Assembly (NCBI GenBank): GCA_963759055.1 | Contig: CAVWYD010000034.1 | Coordinates: forward strand, 124,001-188,000 | From: Thiosocius sp963759055 | GTDB taxonomy: Bacteria > Pseudomonadota > Gammaproteobacteria > Chromatiales > Chromatiaceae | DNA length: 64,000 nt | Direction of reading: 5' to 3' | Shown here: positions 1 to 8,833 of the stretch, in pieces | How positions within the stretch are numbered: the first letter of the stretch is position 1 | Layout of the letters: the number at the start of each line of letters is the position of its first letter | Translations under genes and position numbers: made by a program | The notes under the pieces: generated by a model | Told to the model about the DNA's origin: nothing | Database searches by the model: none | What the model saw: only the letters and a program-made list of their open reading frames with translations

Positions 1-397
1 GGTGGTGGACCAGCGCCTCATCCATCCGATCCATCTGCAGCAGGAGGTTGCCAAGATTTGCATGAACTTCGAAGTATTCAGGCCTCAGATTAAGCGCATT
101 GCGGTAGTGCTGAGCGGCCTCAGCGGCCATTCCCCGTGACATCAGGGTATCGGCCAGATCCTTGTAGTACTCGGGTTCAGTCTCCTGGCTGATGACTTCT
201 TCCAGCAGATGCAGTGCTTTCTGGACCTCTCCTCTGTCCCGGTTGATCAACGCCAAGAGATGCCGGGCCGGTACATAGCTCGGAATTTGCTCCATCATCT
301 GCAGACAGAGTGCCTCCGCCTCTTCCAGGCGGCCCGCGACTCTATGGACGACGGCCCGCTGGAACAACTTGTCCACAATCGAATGGTCATCCGCCAT
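1..397 (-). CDS. TPR-repeat protein, N-terminal part (runs off the window)
   Basis: An open frame of 132 codons starts at the ATG ending at 397 and runs off the left edge with no stop. The protein is helical and made of tandem helix pairs with the TPR pattern, for example YYKDLADTLMSRGMAAEAA and VHANLGNLLLQMDRMDEAL, with the typical G/A/Y/L spacing. TPR arrays are protein-binding scaffolds. The N-terminus (MADDHSIVDKLFQRAV) has no signal peptide, so the visible part is probably cytoplasmic. Such repeats often precede a sulfotransferase or glycosyltransferase domain, but that part would lie outside the window. The specific role is unknown. Confidence 0.75.
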   Translation of the reverse strand, partial: MADDHSIVDKLFQRAVVHRVAGRLEEAEALCLQMMEQIPSYVPARHLLALINRDRGEVQKALHLLEEVISQETEPEYYKDLADTLMSRGMAAEAAQHYRNALNLRPEYFEVHANLGNLLLQMDRMDEALVHH

Positions 398-455
398 TGG
401 CACTGGTCCTCGTAGTCTCGGCGCTGGCGCGCAATTTTCGCCGACTTTTGTTGTA

Positions 456-590
456 ACCACAAAGGTCACGAAGTGCACGAAGTACTGCTATGCGGGGACG
501 ATGGTTTCAGCGCCAGATTATGTGTCAGATCTCGAATTGCGGCGGGGGGGATCTTCCCGCCGCCTTCATGATCTTTGTGGTCTTCGTGTT
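456..590. repeat. Intergenic modular repeat (CCACAAAG/CACGAAG modules)
   Basis: The gap between the TPR gene and the SH3 gene holds a left arm ACCACAAAGGTCACGAAG (457-474) and, in opposite orientation, CTTTGTGGTCTTCGTG (573-588). Both arms are built from the same CCACAAAG and CACGAAG modules. Between them is a further G-rich hairpin around 541-564. It resembles the short dispersed intergenic repeats seen in many environmental genomes. No coding sequence is evident. Confidence 0.5.
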
Positions 591-603
591 TTTTTGAGGC
601 ACG

Positions 604-633
604 AAAAAGCCCGGAGGTAAAATCCTCCGGGCT
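604..633 (-). terminator. Rho-independent terminator of the SH3-domain gene
   Basis: Perfect 10-bp stem AGCCCGGAGG / CCTCCGGGCT with a 6-base loop. On the minus strand it is followed by a run of five T. It lies about 25 bases downstream of the stop of the SH3-domain gene. Confidence 0.85.
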
Positions 634-658
634 TTGTGTGGTGACCAATTGGACAGAC

Positions 659-1324
659 TTACAACGAGCCCCAGGAGCTCTTGCGGCGTCTGACCCGCAG
701 ATGAGGCAGTATCAACCCGAGGATGATGCCACCGACGACGACGCCGCCACCGATGAGGAACCAGTTCTGGGCGGTCTTGTTCTCGAGTTCACGATTCTGC
801 TGTTTGACATCCTCGACCTCGCGGGTCATCGAGGCGACCTGCTTGCGCAGCTCGTTGCGCTCGTTGGCTATGCGCACCGCATTGCTGGAGGTGCGCTGCA
901 GTGCCGCAAACTGTTGATCGACCAGCGTTTTGGCCTCCTTCAGTTCTTCGTGTTCCTTGAGCAGGGTCTTGTGCTGCTCGGTCAGCTTGGCCAGACGGCT
1001 GCTCAGTTCGCCCGGTGCCGCCTTGAGCATTTTGACCTCGGCCTCGGCGGCAGCCAGGCGGTCGCGCGCCACCGGCTGGTCGACCAGCTGGCGGGAGAGG
1101 ACGAACCCCTCGGCACCGCCCGAGGTGCGGACCTTGCTGTAACCCGTTGCCGGATTGGTCGACAGCACGGTCAGGCGTTCGCCTGTCGGCAGCATTCGCG
1201 CAATGCGGTGGGTGGCACTCTCGCCAGTGCGCAGGGTGATCTTGAGCTCGTCGGTTACGTAGGCCGTCTTCGCGAACGCAGCCGTGGAGCAAAGGATAAG
1301 AAGGAGTGTGGTAATTATCTTCAC
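659..1324 (-). CDS. TIGR04211-family SH3 domain protein (YgiM-like)
   Basis: A 221-residue envelope protein. Residues 1-18 are a signal peptide (MKIITTLLLILCSTAAFA). A bacterial SH3 domain follows (about 22-85, with the conserved LRTGES and GYSKVRTSGGAEGFV region), then a long coiled coil (about 90-185) and a C-terminal membrane helix (LIGGGVVVGGIILGLILP) ending in a basic cytoplasmic tail RVRRRKSSWG. This order of signal, SH3, coiled coil and TM is the one known for E. coli YgiM. The cellular role of the family is not settled; SH3b domains usually bind peptidoglycan. It is transcribed alone, with its own terminator. Confidence 0.85.
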   Translation of the reverse strand: MKIITTLLLILCSTAAFAKTAYVTDELKITLRTGESATHRIARMLPTGERLTVLSTNPATGYSKVRTSGGAEGFVLSRQLVDQPVARDRLAAAEAEVKMLKAAPGELSSRLAKLTEQHKTLLKEHEELKEAKTLVDQQFAALQRTSSNAVRIANERNELRKQVASMTREVEDVKQQNRELENKTAQNWFLIGGGVVVGGIILGLILPHLRVRRRKSSWGSL

Positions 1325-1355
1325 TGAATCGATTCCGTACTGCAGGTTTTTGGGA

Positions 1356-2403
1356 TCAGTCTCTGCCCGGGAAGCAGATCAAATGTTCCGCGTCCATCCG
1401 GACGCGAACCGTATCACCCAAATGGTGATCATGATGACTGGGAAATAGGGATAGTAGGCGGGTTCCGGTGGGCAATTCCAGTGTGTAAAGGATTTCGGCC
1501 CCCTTGAAGGCCTTGTCTTTGACCTCCGCCTCGATCTCGCCGCGCTTCATCCGGCACGAGGTCGTCGGGCCGGATCAGTATCTCCACCTTGTCGCCCATG
1601 GCCTGGTTGCAGGCGCGATTTCCGCGCAGCAGGCCAAGCTCGGTCTCGAAAGTCTGCGGGCTGCGCACAATGCCCTGAATGAATCGGCCCTGGCCGACAA
1701 AATCGGCGACAAAGCGGTGATTTGGCTCATGGTAGAGGTTGTACGGGGTGTCCCACTGCAGGATCCTGCCGTCGCGCATTACTCCGACCTTGTCAGACAC
1801 GGCGAAGGCCTCGTGCTGGTCGTGGGTCACCAGGATGCCGCTGATCCCCTCGGCCTTGAGCAGGTCGCGAACCTCGGTGCTCAGCCGTTCGCGCAGCTCG
1901 ATATCCAGATTCGAAAACGGCTCGTCCATCAGCAGCAGGGTGGGTCGTGGCGCCAGTGCCCGCGCCAGCGCGACCCTTTGCTGCTGGCCGCCAGAGAGTT
2001 CATGCGGGTAGCGCTCAGCCATTTTGCGCAGTCCGGTTGCGTCGAGCAGGTGTTCGACCTGGACCTTGCGGTCGACCGCCGGCATTTTTTTCAACCCGAA
2101 AGCGATGTTCTCCGAAATGGTCAGGTGTGGAAACAGGGCGTAATCCTGGAACACCATGCCGATCGAGCGCTGCTCCGGAGGCACCGTCACCCCGGGCGCG
2201 GAGGCGAGGTTGCCCGCAATAAGGATCTGGCCATCGCTGATTGGCTCGAAACCGGCGATGGCGCGCAGGGCCGTGGTCTTGCCACAGCCACTCGGGCCCA
2301 GCAGGCTGACGATCTCACCGCGGTTGATATGGAAAGAAAGCGCGTCCACCACAGGTTCCCGGCCGTACCCGGCACTGATGTTTTCAACCGTGAGTAGAGG
2401 CAT
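1356..2403 (-). CDS. ABC transporter ATP-binding protein, Fe3+/FbpC-like, frameshifted near the C-terminus
   Basis: ATPase subunit that would power an iron or similar importer. Visible motifs are Walker A (GPSGCGKTTALRAIAGF), the signature LSGGQQQRVALARAL, Walker B LLLMDEPFSNLD and the H-loop VTHDQHEAF. The C-terminal TOBE region begins normally (VEILIRPDDLVPDE), but the frame then shifts near 1545-1550. The unshifted frame runs on as unrelated sequence to 1429. The expected family ending (KAFKGAEILYTLELPTGTRL, LFPSHHDHHLGDTVRV) continues in another frame to the stop at 1356. The permease and binding-protein genes are not in the window. It lies 42 bases downstream of argF. Confidence 0.8.
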
Positions 2404-2445
2404 CGTTGGATTCGCGGCAGCGGTAGGCGGGTGGCCGAGAGCTTA

Positions 2446-3360
2446 TCAGCTGAGCAGAAACTCGAGCAGCGCCTTTTGCGCATGCAGCCGATTTCCGGCC
2501 TCATCCCAGACCACGCTGTCCGGTGCATCGATGATCTCGGCAGCCACTTCCTTACCCCGATAGGCCGGCAGGCAATGCAGGAACAGCGCGTCCGCACCGG
2601 CACGCTCCATCATCGCGCGGTCTACCATGTAACCGTCAAAGGCCTGCTCCCGGCGTGCTTTTTCCTCTTCCTGGCCCATGCTGATCCAGGTATCGGTCAC
2701 CACGAGGTCGGCGCCCTCGACGGCCTGCTGCGGGTCACGCGTGATCTCGCAGCGTGCGCCACCGGCCTCGAGGATCTGAGGATCGGGGTCGTAGCCTTCA
2801 GGACAGGCCATCCGGAGCTGGAAGTCGAACTGACGCGCTGCACCGATATACGAGTGACACATATTGTTGCCGTCACCCACCCAGGCAACGGTCTTGCCGG
2901 TGATGTCGCCGCGGTGCTCTGCGTAGGTCTGCATGTCGGCAAGAAGCTGGCAGGGATGACACAGGTCGGTCAGGCCGTTGATCACGGGTACCCGCGAATG
3001 CGCGGCAAAGGTCTCGATATCGGCATGATCGAAGGTGCGGATCATGACGCAGTCGACCATGCGCGACAGCACCCGTGCGGTGTCTTCGATCGGCTCTCCA
3101 CGACCTAGCTGGGTGTCGCGCGGTGACAAAAACATGGCCGAGCCGCCCAGCTGCGCCATGCCGGCCTCGAAAGAGACCCGGGTGCGCGTCGAGCTCTTCT
3201 CGAAGATCATCGCCAGGGTCTTGCCCTCCAGCGGGGTATGACGCTCGCCGGACGCCTGGATCTGCTTGAGTTCGCCGGCACGTGCGACCAGGGTCCGCAG
3301 CTCCGTTGGGCTGAGATCCATCAGGGTAAGGAAATGACGGGCTTGCTTGGACGTATTCAT
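2446..3360 (-). CDS. argF: Ornithine carbamoyltransferase
   Basis: Converts ornithine and carbamoyl phosphate to citrulline in arginine synthesis. At 304 residues it is the normal length. It carries the carbamoyl-phosphate motif STRTR (about 57-61), HPCQ (135-138) in the ornithine/carbamoyl phosphate site, and the catalytic HCLPAYRG (262-269). It lies just after argD on the same strand (26-base gap), so argD-argF is probably one operon. argG sits separately at 32228. Confidence 0.97.
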   Translation of the reverse strand: MNTSKQARHFLTLMDLSPTELRTLVARAGELKQIQASGERHTPLEGKTLAMIFEKSSTRTRVSFEAGMAQLGGSAMFLSPRDTQLGRGEPIEDTARVLSRMVDCVMIRTFDHADIETFAAHSRVPVINGLTDLCHPCQLLADMQTYAEHRGDITGKTVAWVGDGNNMCHSYIGAARQFDFQLRMACPEGYDPDPQILEAGGARCEITRDPQQAVEGADLVVTDTWISMGQEEEKARREQAFDGYMVDRAMMERAGADALFLHCLPAYRGKEVAAEIIDAPDSVVWDEAGNRLHAQKALLEFLLS

Positions 3361-3386
3361 ATGATGACCTCGCGATTACGCGGGGA

Positions 3387-4565
3387 TCAATGGTTGGCGA
3401 GAAAGTCGCGTACCAAAGAGCTGAGTTTGGAGACGATCTGGTCGGCCTGCTGTTCGTTGGTGATGAGCGGCGGCAACAGTCGAACGACGGTTTCGGCGGT
3501 GACATTGATCAGCAGACCCTGCGCCAGTGCGGCGGTTACCAGTTCGGCACAGGGCCGATCGAGCTGTATACCGATCATCAGGCCCTGGCCACGCACCTCG
3601 ACGAAACCGTCAACGTCTGCAAGTGCCGTGCGCAAGCCGGCCTGGATCCGATTGCCGATGGCCTCCGCGGCCTCCCAAAGGCGCTGTTCGCTGATGATAT
3701 TGCACACTGTGAGGGCGGCGGCGCATGCCAGCGGGTTGCCGCCGAAGGTGGATCCGTGGTTACCGGGGCCGAACAGCTCGGCAGCTTCACCGTGCGCGAG
3801 GCAGGCCCCGATAGGAACTCCATTCCCCAAGGCCTTTGCCACAGTCAATACATCGGGCTTGAGCTCATGATGCTGGTAGGCGAAAGGCCTGCCGGTGCGG
3901 GCCATGCCGGTCTGGATCTCGTCCAGAATCATCAGCCAGCCCTTGCTGTCGCACAGTTGCCGCACGCCGGGCAGGTATTCGGCCGGCGGCACGTTGATCC
4001 CGCCTTCACCCTGAATCGGCTCGACCATGACAGCGACGACGTCCGGCTGATGCACAGCGACCGCGCGCAGAGCCTCCAGGTCACCAAAGGGGACCCGCAC
4101 GAAACCCTGTACCAGGGGCTCGAAACCGGCCTGGACCTTGCGACTGCCGGTGGCGCTCAGGGTGGCCAGGGTGCGGCCGTGGAAGCTGTTGTCCATCACC
4201 ACGACCGCGGGAGATTTGACGCCCTTGTGACTGCCGTAAAGGCGTGCCAGCTTGATAGCGGCCTCGTTGGCCTCGGCACCTGAATTGCCGAAAAAAACCT
4301 TGTCCATTCCTGCCAGTGCGGTCAGTACGTCACCGAGGGCTTCCTGGCTCGCGATGCCGTACAGGTTGGAGGTGTGGACCAGTTTGCCGGCCTGTTCGCA
4401 CAAGGCCTGGGTGACGGCCGGATGCGCATGCCCGAGATTGCACACGGCGATACCGCTCAGCGCATCGAGGTACTCTTTGCCCTGCGTATCCCACAGCAGC
4501 GCACCTTCACCTCGTGCGAAGGTGACTGGCAGACGGTTGTAGGTGCTCATCAGGGAGTGTTTCAT
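3387..4565 (-). CDS. argD: Acetylornithine aminotransferase
   Basis: PLP-dependent class III aminotransferase of arginine synthesis (N-acetylglutamate semialdehyde to N-acetylornithine). It may also serve lysine synthesis as succinyl-DAP aminotransferase. Counted from the chosen start it has 392 residues, the usual family length. Landmarks are NSGAEANEAAIKLAR, the cofactor-stacking SFHGRT, the aspartate of LDEIQTGMARTG and the PLP lysine in TVAKALGNG (K244). The frame is open further upstream to 4646, but homologues begin near MKHSLMSTYNRLP. A second in-frame ATG at 4550 is also possible. Confidence 0.95.
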   Translation of the reverse strand: MKHSLMSTYNRLPVTFARGEGALLWDTQGKEYLDALSGIAVCNLGHAHPAVTQALCEQAGKLVHTSNLYGIASQEALGDVLTALAGMDKVFFGNSGAEANEAAIKLARLYGSHKGVKSPAVVVMDNSFHGRTLATLSATGSRKVQAGFEPLVQGFVRVPFGDLEALRAVAVHQPDVVAVMVEPIQGEGGINVPPAEYLPGVRQLCDSKGWLMILDEIQTGMARTGRPFAYQHHELKPDVLTVAKALGNGVPIGACLAHGEAAELFGPGNHGSTFGGNPLACAAALTVCNIISEQRLWEAAEAIGNRIQAGLRTALADVDGFVEVRGQGLMIGIQLDRPCAELVTAALAQGLLINVTAETVVRLLPPLITNEQQADQIVSKLSSLVRDFLANH

Positions 4566-4609
4566 CCGGATTCGGGCTCGCCTTCGGGGAAAAGGCGCGA
4601 ATGTCGTTT

Positions 4610-5200
4610 TTAAATCGTCCGGTGTCGAGATCCGCGCTTTTTCCAAAAAAACAAAGGCAGTCCTCGATTTACGGGGACCGCCTCCGCCGTTGCATGCTTT
4701 AAGTGCAGCAAAGGCGGAACACTACCAAGTGTTTTGCCGGCTGACAAGTGGCGGCAGACCGAGGCAAACGCGGGCCGAAGCCGGGCTGGATGGCGGTGAC
4801 GCCTGTGCTTTCTGCATCCGACCGTTGGAACATCGAAGAGCCTCACTTGAACGAGCGGAAAAGCATGGTCATGAGTTTTTCCTCGGGGCCTATGCCCCGT
4901 CTCGATTCTGGTCGTGATCGATACAGGGAAAAAACGTGCTTCTACCAGGTCATGGAGCCTTTGCCTGGATGATTCACTGCCGAGATCTTTTTTCTTTGCC
5001 TGCTTCACCAGGTACAACAGGTCGATGCGTATTCTCAGCGCCGCTTCTTTCGGAAGCTTCCCACTATTCGCATATCTGTCTACTCGATCGATAAGGCTTC
5101 GCAGGCGTTCGACAATCTGTTTTCTTTCCTTTTTTTTCAGATCCTGCCGCATGAGTTTATCAAGAGATGAAAGCTCGCTTTCAAACCTGGATTTCTTCAA
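4610..5200 (-). CDS. Hypothetical small basic helical protein; C-terminal half doubtful
   Basis: The first ~75 residues are highly charged and helical (LRQ/KKK/ERK-rich, predicted coiled coil) and look genuine. It starts at TTG and overlaps the stop of the upstream small gene by TTGA, which suggests translational coupling. The last ~100 codons read like non-coding DNA, and a strong minus-strand terminator (4644-4682) lies inside the frame, 30-70 bases before its stop. The true protein probably ends earlier, perhaps hidden by a frameshift. No family is recognised. Confidence 0.4.
   Translation of the reverse strand: MKKSRFESELSSLDKLMRQDLKKKERKQIVERLRSLIDRVDRYANSGKLPKEAALRIRIDLLYLVKQAKKKDLGSESSRQRLHDLVEARFFPVSITTRIETGHRPRGKTHDHAFPLVQVRLFDVPTVGCRKHRRHRHPARLRPAFASVCRHLSAGKTLGSVPPLLHLKHATAEAVPVNRGLPLFFWKKRGSRHRTI
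4644..4682 (-). terminator. Rho-independent terminator before argD
   Basis: Stem GGCaGTCC / GGACcGCC (4656-4682). On the minus strand it is followed by TTTGTTTTTTT. It separates the small-protein genes from the argDF operon, and it falls inside the open frame of the preceding hypothetical. Confidence 0.75.
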
Positions 5201-5433
5201 GAGTAAATGCCTCCATTGGCAGACGTTTGCGCCTCTTTGATCGCGGCATTGAGGTCGGCGGCCAATTGGGCTATTTCGTGATAGTTGGGACCATTGGACT
5301 TCAACCTGATTAGAATCAGCTTCGCGATAGATGTAATGATCTCGGCACTCTCTCGATCAATTTTGAAATTCGCCCTGAGAATTGCGACGCGAATGAGTAT
5401 CTCGGTTGTTTTGGTATACAGGCCGTCAGCCAT
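5197..5433 (-). CDS. Hypothetical 78-residue protein
   Basis: Short helical protein (MADGLYTKTTEILIRVAIL start) without signal peptide, TM segment or recognised domain. It has a strong Shine-Dalgarno GGAGG four bases before ATG and a TTGA overlap with the next gene, so it is very probably translated and cotranscribed with it. Amphipathic helices suggest a partner-binding protein. No function can be assigned. Confidence 0.6.
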   Translation of the reverse strand: MADGLYTKTTEILIRVAILRANFKIDRESAEIITSIAKLILIRLKSNGPNYHEIAQLAADLNAAIKEAQTSANGGIYS

Positions 5434-5564
5434 ATATCCTCCAACTCAATCGTCAATCACAAAGCGCTAGGTATATTTCATCGGTCTCGCGCGCGGCTCC
5501 ACCATCCAGTCCAGTTGGCACAAGACAGTGCTGTGCATTCAGGGTTCCGAGACGAGTCCCGGCG

Positions 5565-5813
5565 TCACGATCTTTCGAGTTGTCGCAGTTGCTTCAATCC
5601 TTTCGCATGTTGAGCATCGGCCGCCTCCAGCTCCTTGCTTAGCCGCTTTTTTTCGCGCTTGTTCCTCTCCAGCGAGATACGTTCTTTCAACTCGGTTCTC
5701 TTTACCGAGAGTTTCGCCAGTAGCGTCTTGAGTTCGTCAAGCCGTTTCAGCTTTTTGCTCTTTTTCTGGTCGAGCAGGTCTTCAATGGCCTGCAACAGTT
5801 TCTTTCTCTTCAT
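5565..5813 (-). CDS. Hypothetical 82-residue coiled-coil protein
   Basis: Almost entirely Lys/Glu/Leu/Arg (for example LLDQKKSKKLKRLDELKTLL and RNKREKKRLSKELEAA), predicted as one long charged coiled coil. It is preceded by GGAG eight bases before the ATG. It heads a cluster of three small charged proteins on the same strand and resembles the N-terminal part of the 5200 gene in composition. No family is recognised. Confidence 0.6.
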   Translation of the reverse strand: MKRKKLLQAIEDLLDQKKSKKLKRLDELKTLLAKLSVKRTELKERISLERNKREKKRLSKELEAADAQHAKGLKQLRQLERS

Positions 5814-6093
5814 GGGTGTTTCTCCATGCGGGGTTTGGTTAGCTGCAACTTGCAGGAACGGTCACTGCGGGCAGCCCGCCTCCTTTCACCCAACGCCTTT
5901 GCGGGCGAGTCATGGCGGATGGATGTCTCGAAAGTCCGCTGTCAGTAAGCGTTAGTCACATTATGGCAGGTGCTGCGCAGATGCGATTTCCGCTCGAGAC
6001 GGTAGTTTTCGGCGGTGAGCGGGTTTCGCGATGAAATATCGAGCCGGGCGATTTCGCTGGGTAGCGGTGTGTCGTTCAGAGGGAGGTCGCGTT
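5814..6093. other. Non-coding stretch between small-protein cluster and sodB terminator
   Basis: No convincing gene on either strand. The minus strand close to 5814 must hold the promoter of the small-protein cluster, but I cannot single out -10/-35 boxes. Confidence 0.4.
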
Positions 6094-6134
6094 CAAACAA
6101 AGCGCCACCCGACCCTTAACAGGGCCGGGTGGCG
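6094..6134 (-). terminator. Terminator downstream of sodB
   Basis: Stem CGCCACCCGaCCC / GGGcCGGGTGGCG around 6103-6134. On the minus strand it is followed by a T-rich stretch (CTTTGTTTG). It lies about 120 bases after the sodB stop. Confidence 0.6.
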
Positions 6135-6251
6135 GGCCTCCTTTCGGGGGCCCCAGGGGATTTCAAAGCGGGGTTGACCGGAGGTGCCTTGTCTTATTCT
6201 GAGCGCTGTCGCGCGACTCAACAGTCCGTTGTGAAGCGAAAGCGGACCCGA

Positions 6252-6833
6252 TCAGCCGGCAAAATTGGCGGCAACGAAGTCCCAGTTGATCAGTTTCCAG
6301 ATCTCTTCGAGGTATTTGGGACGCGCATTGCGGTAGTCGACGTAATAGGCGTGCTCCCACACATCCACGGTCAGCAGTGCGGTCTTGCCATCGGTCATCG
6401 GGGTGCCCGCATTTGAGGTATTGACGATCTCGACACCGCCGTCGGCGCTTTTGACCAGCCAGGTCCAGCCGGAACCGAAATTGGTGGCGGCGGATTTGCT
6501 GAAGGCCTCCTTGAAGGCATCAAAGGATCCGAACGCAGCACTGATCGCGTCAGCAAGGGCGCCGCTGGGCTCGCCGCCGCCGTTGGGGCTCAGGCAGTTC
6601 CAGTAGAAGGTGTGATTCCACACCTGGGCGGCATTGTTGAACACGCCGCCGGACGATTTCATGATGATGTCTTCCAGCGACATGTTCTCGAACTCGGTAC
6701 CAGGTACCAGATTGTTAAGGTTGGTCACATAGGTGTTGTGGTGCTTGCCGTAATGGAATTCCAGGGTCTCCTGCGAGATCACCGGCTCCAGGGCGTTCAT
6801 TGCGTAGGGCAGGGCGGGTAGTTCGTGTGCCAT
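6252..6833 (-). CDS. sodB: Superoxide dismutase, iron type
   Basis: Cytoplasmic Fe-superoxide dismutase converting superoxide to O2 and H2O2. It has 193 residues, the E. coli SodB length. The four metal ligands are H27 (FHYGKHH), H74 (VWNHTFYW), D157 and H161 (DVWEHAYYVDYRN). The absence of a signal peptide and the short, Fe-type ending support the iron assignment, though cambialistic use of Mn cannot be excluded. Single-gene unit with a downstream terminator. Confidence 0.96.
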   Translation of the reverse strand: MAHELPALPYAMNALEPVISQETLEFHYGKHHNTYVTNLNNLVPGTEFENMSLEDIIMKSSGGVFNNAAQVWNHTFYWNCLSPNGGGEPSGALADAISAAFGSFDAFKEAFSKSAATNFGSGWTWLVKSADGGVEIVNTSNAGTPMTDGKTALLTVDVWEHAYYVDYRNARPKYLEEIWKLINWDFVAANFAG

Positions 6834-7114
6834 CTCAAAACTCCTTGGTGGTCATTCTTTGCGGAACGGGGTCCCGCGCTTGGGTGAACCGGATTCTAGG
6901 GACTGCATGATGATCGTTTCAACCGTGTTAAGACCGGGGAAGGGAAAAAAGCCCATAATCTGCCCTATCCGGGTCAGTTCGGGGTGGGAATTCCGGCGAA
7001 TTGGATCCGCAGCTGATGACCAAAGACGACGAATACGCTTTTTCGCGGGTCCTGGCCGACAGCTTTCTCCGGTTCCTGGGCTGCACCGAGTGAACCACAC
7101 CGGAAACTGATTTT

Positions 7115-8662
7115 ATGACACCTGCATCACTCAACATTTTTGCCAGTCGTCTGGACGCTGTGTGCGAGGAGATGGGGCTGGTTCTGCGTAAGGCCGCATT
7201 TTCACCAAACATCCGGGATCGCCTGGATTTTTCCTGTGCCGTGTTTGATGCGGACGGCGAGCTATGTGCGCAGGCTGCGCACATACCGGTGCATCTTGGC
7301 AGCATGGCGTTCGCCATGAAGGGTATCGTCTCAGGAATTGACTGGCTCTCTGGCGACCAGCTGATACTCAATGATCCCTACCTGGGTGGGACCCATCTGC
7401 CTGATGTCACCGTCATCGCCCCTGTGTTTGCCGAGGCCCGATTACGGGCCTTCGTGGTCAACCGCGCACATCATGCCGATATCGGGGCCGCATCGCCGGG
7501 ATCCATGCCGATCTCCTCGCGGCTGGAACAGGAAGGCCTGGTGATCGAGCCGGTGCATTTGGTGCGTGCGGGTGAATTCGTACCCGAAGTTTTGCGGCGC
7601 GTGACGCATGCGACACGCAACCGTGACGAATCCGAGGGCGACTTCGCCGCCCAGCTGGCTGCAAACCGGGCCGGGGTGACACGTCTCGGCGAACTGATTG
7701 CCCGTTACGGGGTCAGGAGTTTCGTTGAAGCCCTCGAGGAACTCAATAATTATGCCGAATGCCTCGCGAGCGAGGCGTTGGTCGATATCCCCGACGGCAC
7801 CTATCAGTTTACCGATTGCCTGGACGATGACGGTCAGGGCCAGCGGGATATTCCGATTGCTGTGACCCTGACTGTCGAACAGCGGTCGGTGTTGGCGGAC
7901 TTCAGCGGCACTGCCGAACAGGTTGAAGGTAATGTCAATTGTCCACTGGCGGTGGCCGCGGCCGCTGTCTACTACGTCTTCCGCTGTCTGATGCCGCCAC
8001 AGACACCGGCCTGTGCCGGCGCTTTTCGACCGATCAGTCTGCGTGCCCCCGAGGGCTGTCTGCTCAACGCGCGCAAGCCGGCCGCGGTGGCCGCAGGAAA
8101 TGTCGAGACCAGCACGCGGGTCGTGGATGTGGTACTTGGCGCCCTGGCACAGGCCATACCCGGGCGCGTGCCGGCGGCCAGCCACGGCAGCATGAACAAT
8201 CTGGCCATGGGCAGTGCCGACGCGCCGGAGCCCTGGGACTATTACGAGACCATCGGTGGGGGCATGGGTGCGGGTTCCACGGGTGGCGGGCTGAGCGGTC
8301 TGCAGACCCATATGACCAACACCCGCAATACGCCGGTCGAGGTTCTCGAGAGCCGTTTTCCGGTACGCGTGTTGCGCTACGGTCTGCGTTTCGGTTCGGG
8401 AGGTGAAGGTGAGCGCAGTGGCGGTGATGGCCTGGTTCGTGAATACGAATTCCTGGCGCCGGCCCACTTCACGCTGCTGACGGAGCGACGGTCGCACGCA
8501 CCCTGGGGTATCGCCGGCGGCGGAGATGCCAGTCCGGGCTTAAACCTGCTCAATGGCAAACCGCTGCCGGCCAAATGCGAGGGCAGTGTCCGTGCCGGCG
8601 ATCGCCTGCGGGTCGAGACGCCTGGCGGTGGTGGTTGGGGGGCCAAAAGGGCCGGGGGCTGA
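7115..8662 (+). CDS. Hydantoinase B / oxoprolinase family subunit
   Basis: A 515-residue HyuB-type subunit of an ATP-dependent hydantoinase, 5-oxoprolinase or acetone-carboxylase-like enzyme. Family hallmarks are the start FASRLDAVCEEMGLVLRKAA, NDPYLGGTHLPDVTVIAPVF, HHADIGAASPGSMP, NVNCPLAV and the C-terminal GEGERSGGDGLVREYEF with a Gly-rich end GGGGWGAK. The family normally works with a HyuA ATPase subunit, which is not adjacent here. The substrate cannot be told from sequence. It is transcribed divergently from sodB. Confidence 0.9.
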   Translation: MTPASLNIFASRLDAVCEEMGLVLRKAAFSPNIRDRLDFSCAVFDADGELCAQAAHIPVHLGSMAFAMKGIVSGIDWLSGDQLILNDPYLGGTHLPDVTVIAPVFAEARLRAFVVNRAHHADIGAASPGSMPISSRLEQEGLVIEPVHLVRAGEFVPEVLRRVTHATRNRDESEGDFAAQLAANRAGVTRLGELIARYGVRSFVEALEELNNYAECLASEALVDIPDGTYQFTDCLDDDGQGQRDIPIAVTLTVEQRSVLADFSGTAEQVEGNVNCPLAVAAAAVYYVFRCLMPPQTPACAGAFRPISLRAPEGCLLNARKPAAVAAGNVETSTRVVDVVLGALAQAIPGRVPAASHGSMNNLAMGSADAPEPWDYYETIGGGMGAGSTGGGLSGLQTHMTNTRNTPVEVLESRFPVRVLRYGLRFGSGGEGERSGGDGLVREYEFLAPAHFTLLTERRSHAPWGIAGGGDASPGLNLLNGKPLPAKCEGSVRAGDRLRVETPGGGGWGAKRAGG

Positions 8663-8833
8663 GGGCCGGATGCCTGGGAGTGAGCCCGGCGCATCTTGCC
8701 CTGCGCCCGGGTTTATTGCCGGACACGCTTCGTGGGTTCTTGAACAATTGTGCTGATAAACTTGGGGCACTTGAAATCCTGGCGACCGACCGCATCTGCC
8801 GGTTTCGTCGACGCAGAAATCGGAGGTACCGAT

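Noticed and set aside
7016..7093. 25-codon ORF just before the hydantoinase gene
   Set aside because: No RBS and a 21-base gap to the next gene; no reason to think it is translated.
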